Below are positions 62,348 to 64,000 of a DNA stretch of 64,000 nucleotides, in pieces. Position numbers and translations under genes: made by a program. Origin of the DNA: an uncultured Methanobrevibacter sp. Its GTDB lineage: Archaea; Methanobacteriota; Methanobacteria; Methanobacteriales; Methanobacteriaceae. The notes beneath the pieces were generated by a model. That model was not told the DNA's origin. It ran no database searches and saw only the letters and a program-made list of their open reading frames with translations. Each line of letters begins with the position of its first letter. Position 1 is the stretch's first letter. The stretch lies in contig ONJC01000003.1 of NCBI GenBank assembly GCA_900318035.1, positions 1 through 64,000 on the forward strand, in the 5' to 3' direction.

Positions 62348-62848
62348 TTAGAACCGGTCAAAATGAACCTTTGATTTGTCATACCTTAATTTCACTTCAC
62401 CCTCTTGGGCAGGCCAGCCAACACATATTACTGAAAACGGAATGCAGTAATCTGGAATTTCAAGATACTCCTTAAGCTTTAATGTCCGCTCTTCAATCGG
62501 ATGAAAACCCAGCCAGACAGCACCCAGTCCCTCATGAGTGGCCTGAAGCAGTATGTTTTCATTGCATGCCCCAAGGTCCTGTTCTATCATTCCTATTACT
62601 TTGGCTTCATTCAAGTTCCCTAAAGTGATAATCAAGTGAGATGCATTGGCTGCCGGCTTTGCAAACTGATGCATTTCGGAAATTGCTTGCTTATCATCAC
62701 TTTCAGACACTACAATGAATTCCCATGGCTGAGAATTGCATGAGGAAGGTGCCTGCATACCCGCTTTAAGCAAGTTTTCAATAAGCTCATCGGGAACTTT
62801 CTCCTGTTTAAATTTACGAACGCTTTTTCTCTTAAAGATTATGCTCAT
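62348..62848 (-). CDS. nitroreductase-family flavoprotein
   Basis: 166 residues. FMN-binding nitroreductase signatures are present: KRKSVRKFKQEKVP, MQAPSSCNSQPWEFIVV, ENILLQATHEGLGAVWLGF and the C-terminal VGWPAQE. It should reduce quinones, nitroaromatics or other electrophiles with NAD(P)H. Its ATG follows the ClC channel stop directly, so the two genes are co-transcribed. Confidence 0.9.
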   Translation of the reverse strand: MSIIFKRKSVRKFKQEKVPDELIENLLKAGMQAPSSCNSQPWEFIVVSESDDKQAISEMHQFAKPAANASHLIITLGNLNEAKVIGMIEQDLGACNENILLQATHEGLGAVWLGFHPIEERTLKLKEYLEIPDYCIPFSVICVGWPAQEGEVKLRYDKSKVHFDRF

Positions 62849-64000
62849 CTAACCACCGAATAAATCTTCAATTTCTTCCCTCACATAAGGATAGTCATTG
62901 CTGTCTGCCAGCACATGTATCTGGTCGCCATATTTTATGTGGAAATCTTCCGTTGGAATGATGTATTTTCCGTTCCTTATTACGGAGACCACTATTGCAT
63001 TTTTTGGAAACGGAATGTCCTTAATTTTAAAATTGACATAATTGCAGTCCAGAGGAACCAGATATTCTGAAAGTACATGTTTTGAAGGTTCCTTTACAAA
63101 TTCCCTGTTTTTAGCTAAAAGCAACCTGTCATAAAGTGATTCATAAATTGGTTCGTTTCCTAAAAGGGTTGGAACAACATAAGCTATCAGGGACACTATA
63201 ATCATGGCCACAAGAGATTCTGTCGAACCGCACATCTCGGCTATAAGCACAATGCCGGTAATGGGTGACCTTACTGTTGCGGCAAAAAATCCCGCCATGG
63301 AGATGACTACAAACTTGTAGATTAAATCCTGCTCAAAACCGAAAATCGGAACAACTGCAGACCCGAACACCGCACCTATATAAGCTCCTAAAACAAGAAT
63401 TGGTAAAAATATACCTCCAGGTGCACCTGATGAGAATGAAAACATTGAAAACAGGTATTTCAGAACCAGCAGCATTACCAAAACACCAAGTGAAGGCATT
63501 GCTATATCCAGCATGTCCATCATGAAGTGTCCGCCGTCGCTTATTTCTGGAATGGTCAGCGCCACAACACCGGATACCATGAACACCAAGACGAACTTGA
63601 GCCATGACGGAATCCTTAAACGGGAAACCAGATCGCTTGACTTGATCATTCCAACATTGTAAACATATCCCAAAAGACCTATTAAAAGTCCTAAAACAAC
63701 CAAAAGCCAATAATACCCCAGCGGAATATTTGGAATTACGAATGTCAGTGCTGTTGACTGGCCAAATATCATTTTTGAGATGAAATCAGATACAATGGCC
63801 GATACAAGTGCAATGAACACCAGCGTCTTGTCAAATCCATGATTGATTTCCTCCAAAACAAACAGCACACCTGCAAGGGGAGCGTTGAATGCCGCCGTAA
63901 TACCTACTGCCGAACCTACAAGAATCAGCCTCAGCTCATCAGTCTTGGATCCTTTGAAAAGTTTTGCCACACCTTTTCCTGCCATACCACCAATCTGGAC
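62849..64000 (-). CDS. ClC chloride channel/transporter with TrkA-C domain, 5' end outside the window
   Basis: The frame is open at the right edge; the part seen covers about 383 residues from VQIGGMAGKG onward, so the first transmembrane part and the GREGP motif lie outside. ClC features visible: ITAAFNAPLAGVLFVLEE and GAPGGIFLPIL (ion-binding region), with many membrane helices. The C-terminal RCK/TrkA-C domain (about the last 75 residues: LDCNYVNFKIKDIPFPKNAIVVSVI) is a ligand-sensing module seen in prokaryotic ClC proteins. It is likely a Cl-/H+ antiporter or channel. Confidence 0.92.
   Translation of the reverse strand, partial: VQIGGMAGKGVAKLFKGSKTDELRLILVGSAVGITAAFNAPLAGVLFVLEEINHGFDKTLVFIALVSAIVSDFISKMIFGQSTALTFVIPNIPLGYYWLLVVLGLLIGLLGYVYNVGMIKSSDLVSRLRIPSWLKFVLVFMVSGVVALTIPEISDGGHFMMDMLDIAMPSLGVLVMLLVLKYLFSMFSFSSGAPGGIFLPILVLGAYIGAVFGSAVVPIFGFEQDLIYKFVVISMAGFFAATVRSPITGIVLIAEMCGSTESLVAMIIVSLIAYVVPTLLGNEPIYESLYDRLLLAKNREFVKEPSKHVLSEYLVPLDCNYVNFKIKDIPFPKNAIVVSVIRNGKYIIPTEDFHIKYGDQIHVLADSNDYPYVREEIEDLFGG

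Overview
This window most likely comes from a gut or rumen methanogen of the order Methanobacteriales, close to Methanobrevibacter. I infer that from the low GC content, archaeal promoters (TATA boxes with short leaders), secreted adhesin-like proteins with Ig-like repeats, DUF3344 surface proteins next to a CobN-like chelatase, an acyl-CoA synthetase paired with an XRE-cupin regulator, and GGTGAT-type ribosome binding sites. No rRNA, tRNA, insertion sequence or CRISPR array was found. Most genes are on the minus strand.

Layout. 1-4.6 kb: a truncated hypothetical gene, dCMP deaminase, a secreted protein, a 4Fe-4S mono-cluster protein, a DUF2225 protein and a small winged-helix regulator. A 19-nt element is shared upstream of the first gene and of the DUF2225 gene. 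4.7-6.6 kb: a GNAT acetyltransferase and a radical-SAM aminomutase whose substrate-binding residues point to glutamate 2,3-aminomutase (beta-glutamate, an osmolyte). 6.9-12.2 kb: accessory genes, including a NADAR-domain protein, TPR protein, zinc-ribbon and related small proteins, and a translationally coupled HEPN pair. 12.4-14.8 kb: acyl-CoA synthetase and its regulator. 14.9-16.9 kb: a stand-alone DUF4062-type protein and a TPR protein.

17.2-31.2 kb: an operon that looks like an archaeal version of the Bacteroidetes HmuSTUV haem system. It has an exported, membrane-anchored CobN-like chelatase, a DUF2162 membrane protein, an ExbB-like proton channel, a DUF2149 (ExbD-like) protein and two large DUF3344 surface proteins. 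AGTAATACT sites cluster in front of both transcription units. 31.5-34.4 kb: a MATE exporter and two paralogous six-helix membrane proteins with a channel-like pore signature.

34.5-46.9 kb: a long co-directional gene set that I consider the most novel part. It runs RtcB paralogue, SIS-domain protein with an inserted repeat, HTH-FHA protein, Ser/Thr kinase fused to an Hsp70-like domain, 48-residue protein, PPP-type phosphatase, unknown 270-residue protein, and two HD phosphohydrolases carrying one or two RyR domains. Kinase, opposing phosphatase, phospho-reader transcription factor and possible ligand sensors in one array suggest a phospho-signalling or stress/conflict-response module coupled to RNA repair.

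47.0-62.2 kb: unsecreted beta-helix, BspA-like and LRV-repeat proteins sharing a distinctive N-terminal domain. Interspersed with these are DgkA-type lipid kinase, three small phosphatases of the LMW-PTP family, a nucleotidyltransferase, a broken methyltransferase gene, a TPR protein, glmS and a secreted Ig-like protein. 62.3-64 kb: nitroreductase and a ClC channel that runs off the right edge.
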